Shown here: in pieces, positions 38,175 to 38,587 of the stretch
Layout of the letters: each line of letters starts with the position of its first letter
Position numbering within the stretch: the first letter of the stretch is position 1
Source of the DNA: a virus
IMG/VR virus record: IMGVR_UViG_3300036820_000043
Span: 1-38,587 of that record
Length of the DNA: 38,587 bases
Direction: 5' to 3' (one strand)
Program-made: the position numbers and the translations under genes
The notes under the pieces: model-generated
Database searches by the model: none
Told to the model about the DNA's origin: nothing
Seen by the model: the letters and a program-made list of their open reading frames with translations, nothing else

Positions 38175-38587
38175 ATGTCACAAGTTGTATTTTATGGATC
38201 AGGAGGGAGCGGTGGAACTCCTATAGAAACTATTGATGGTAATACTGGATTTGTTGCGGGTTCTACAATTAATTTGATAACACCCGTTACTGAAAAAACA
38301 TTAATGTTTAATGGTAATGATTCTTTCACTATGACTCTTAATACTACTGATACTGTAGGAAATGTGTCATTGGGTCTGGGAGCCTTTATTAATGGGGCGG
38401 CTGGTTCAGAAAGAAATACCGTTCTAGGATCTCTGGCCGGAGGAAATTTAACGACTGGTACAGACAATGTCATTATTGGTACCGGTGCTGCTGTTGCTTA
38501 TACAGGTGCTGAATCTGATAATATTGTTATTGGGTCCACAAATTCTAATCCAGGTTATGCGGGAGATATGGGTGCCATTCGGATTGG
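38175..38587 (+). CDS. Long tail fibre with S74 chaperone (5' part)
   Basis: First 137 codons of the 701-aa fibre that continues at base 1 of the window; bases 38461-38587 repeat bases 1-127. TAGGAGATAGGT precedes the ATG. The start (MSQVVFYGSGGSGGTPIETI) is a short glycine-rich leader common to phage fibres; repeats of the NxxIGxGAA type begin near residue 96. The last gene of the circle before the join. Confidence 0.9.
   Translation, partial: MSQVVFYGSGGSGGTPIETIDGNTGFVAGSTINLITPVTEKTLMFNGNDSFTMTLNTTDTVGNVSLGLGAFINGAAGSERNTVLGSLAGGNLTTGTDNVIIGTGAAVAYTGAESDNIVIGSTNSNPGYAGDMGAIRI
38461..38587. repeat. Terminal direct repeat, copy 2 (circular overlap)
   Basis: Identical over all 127 bases to the start of the window. 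Removing one copy restores an uninterrupted 701-codon fibre gene and leaves a 38,460-bp circle. Confidence 0.9.

Noticed and set aside
1-38587. CRISPR arrays, tRNA genes, diversity-generating retroelement, integrase and attachment sites
   Set aside because: No regularly spaced direct repeats, no recognisable cloverleaf, no reverse transcriptase or recombinase-like protein was found on either strand by reading.

Overview
The window is a complete small tailed-phage genome. Its last 127 bases (38461-38587) are identical to its first 127, so it is a circular or circularly permuted molecule of 38,460 bp opened inside a tail-fibre gene. Gene content is that of a podovirus-like (short-tailed) phage: a P22-type portal, an N4 gp56-like major capsid protein, a scaffold, an adaptor, a large tail hub protein, three ejection-type proteins and no tape measure or tail sheath. 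Base composition is AT-rich, Shine-Dalgarno sites are strong and the standard bacterial code is used. A lipobox protein, signal-peptide proteins and an M15 endolysin point to a Gram-negative-type host. The host cannot be named from this sequence.

Layout. (1) 38175-4426, rightward: a receptor-binding module with a 701-aa S74-chaperone fibre (crossing the window ends), a repeat-containing fibre and three tandem paralogous small fibre proteins. (2) 4613-6983, leftward: an early operon with two tiny zinc-ribbon proteins, a lipoprotein, a coiled-coil protein, a membrane-anchored protein, an ERF-type annealing protein, an unknown and a DUF551-like protein. (3) 6984-7114: a divergent control region with facing promoters and a 22-bp inverted repeat. 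(4) 7115-11894, rightward: a small HTH regulator, a second ERF protein, SSB, two unknowns, a winged-helix replication initiator-like protein, a RusA-like protein and the small terminase. (5) 11915-15485: an accessory block of small, often Cys-rich genes with the M15 endolysin and one leftward secreted protein. (6) 15501-22029: large terminase, spanin-like protein, portal, small basic proteins and scaffold. (7) 22104-30402: an HNH endonuclease between a strong terminator and the capsid promoter, then capsid, decoration, adaptor, hub and tail proteins. (8) 30362-31153, leftward: RHH regulator, secreted PPIG-repeat protein and a 51-aa two-helix membrane protein. (9) 31239-34158: three ejection-protein candidates. 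(10) 34039-34456, leftward: RHH regulator plus a membrane protein. (11) 34585-38165: more fibre proteins, including one with a C1q-like tip.

The molecule encodes recombination (two ERF proteins, SSB, a RusA-like protein), a probable initiator, packaging, virion and lysis functions. No DNA polymerase, helicase, RNA polymerase, integrase or tRNA gene is visible. The most interesting points are the two divergent ERF proteins facing one control region, the two antisense cassettes that pair an RHH regulator with membrane or secreted proteins beside palindromic sites inside the virion genes, three compensating mini-hairpins at the start of the capsid mRNA, a hairpin cluster inside the initiator gene, and the modular fibre gene array. 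At least eight short genes below about 60 codons (zinc ribbons, membrane proteins, a 23-aa Cys-Lys peptide) were found by reading the strands directly.
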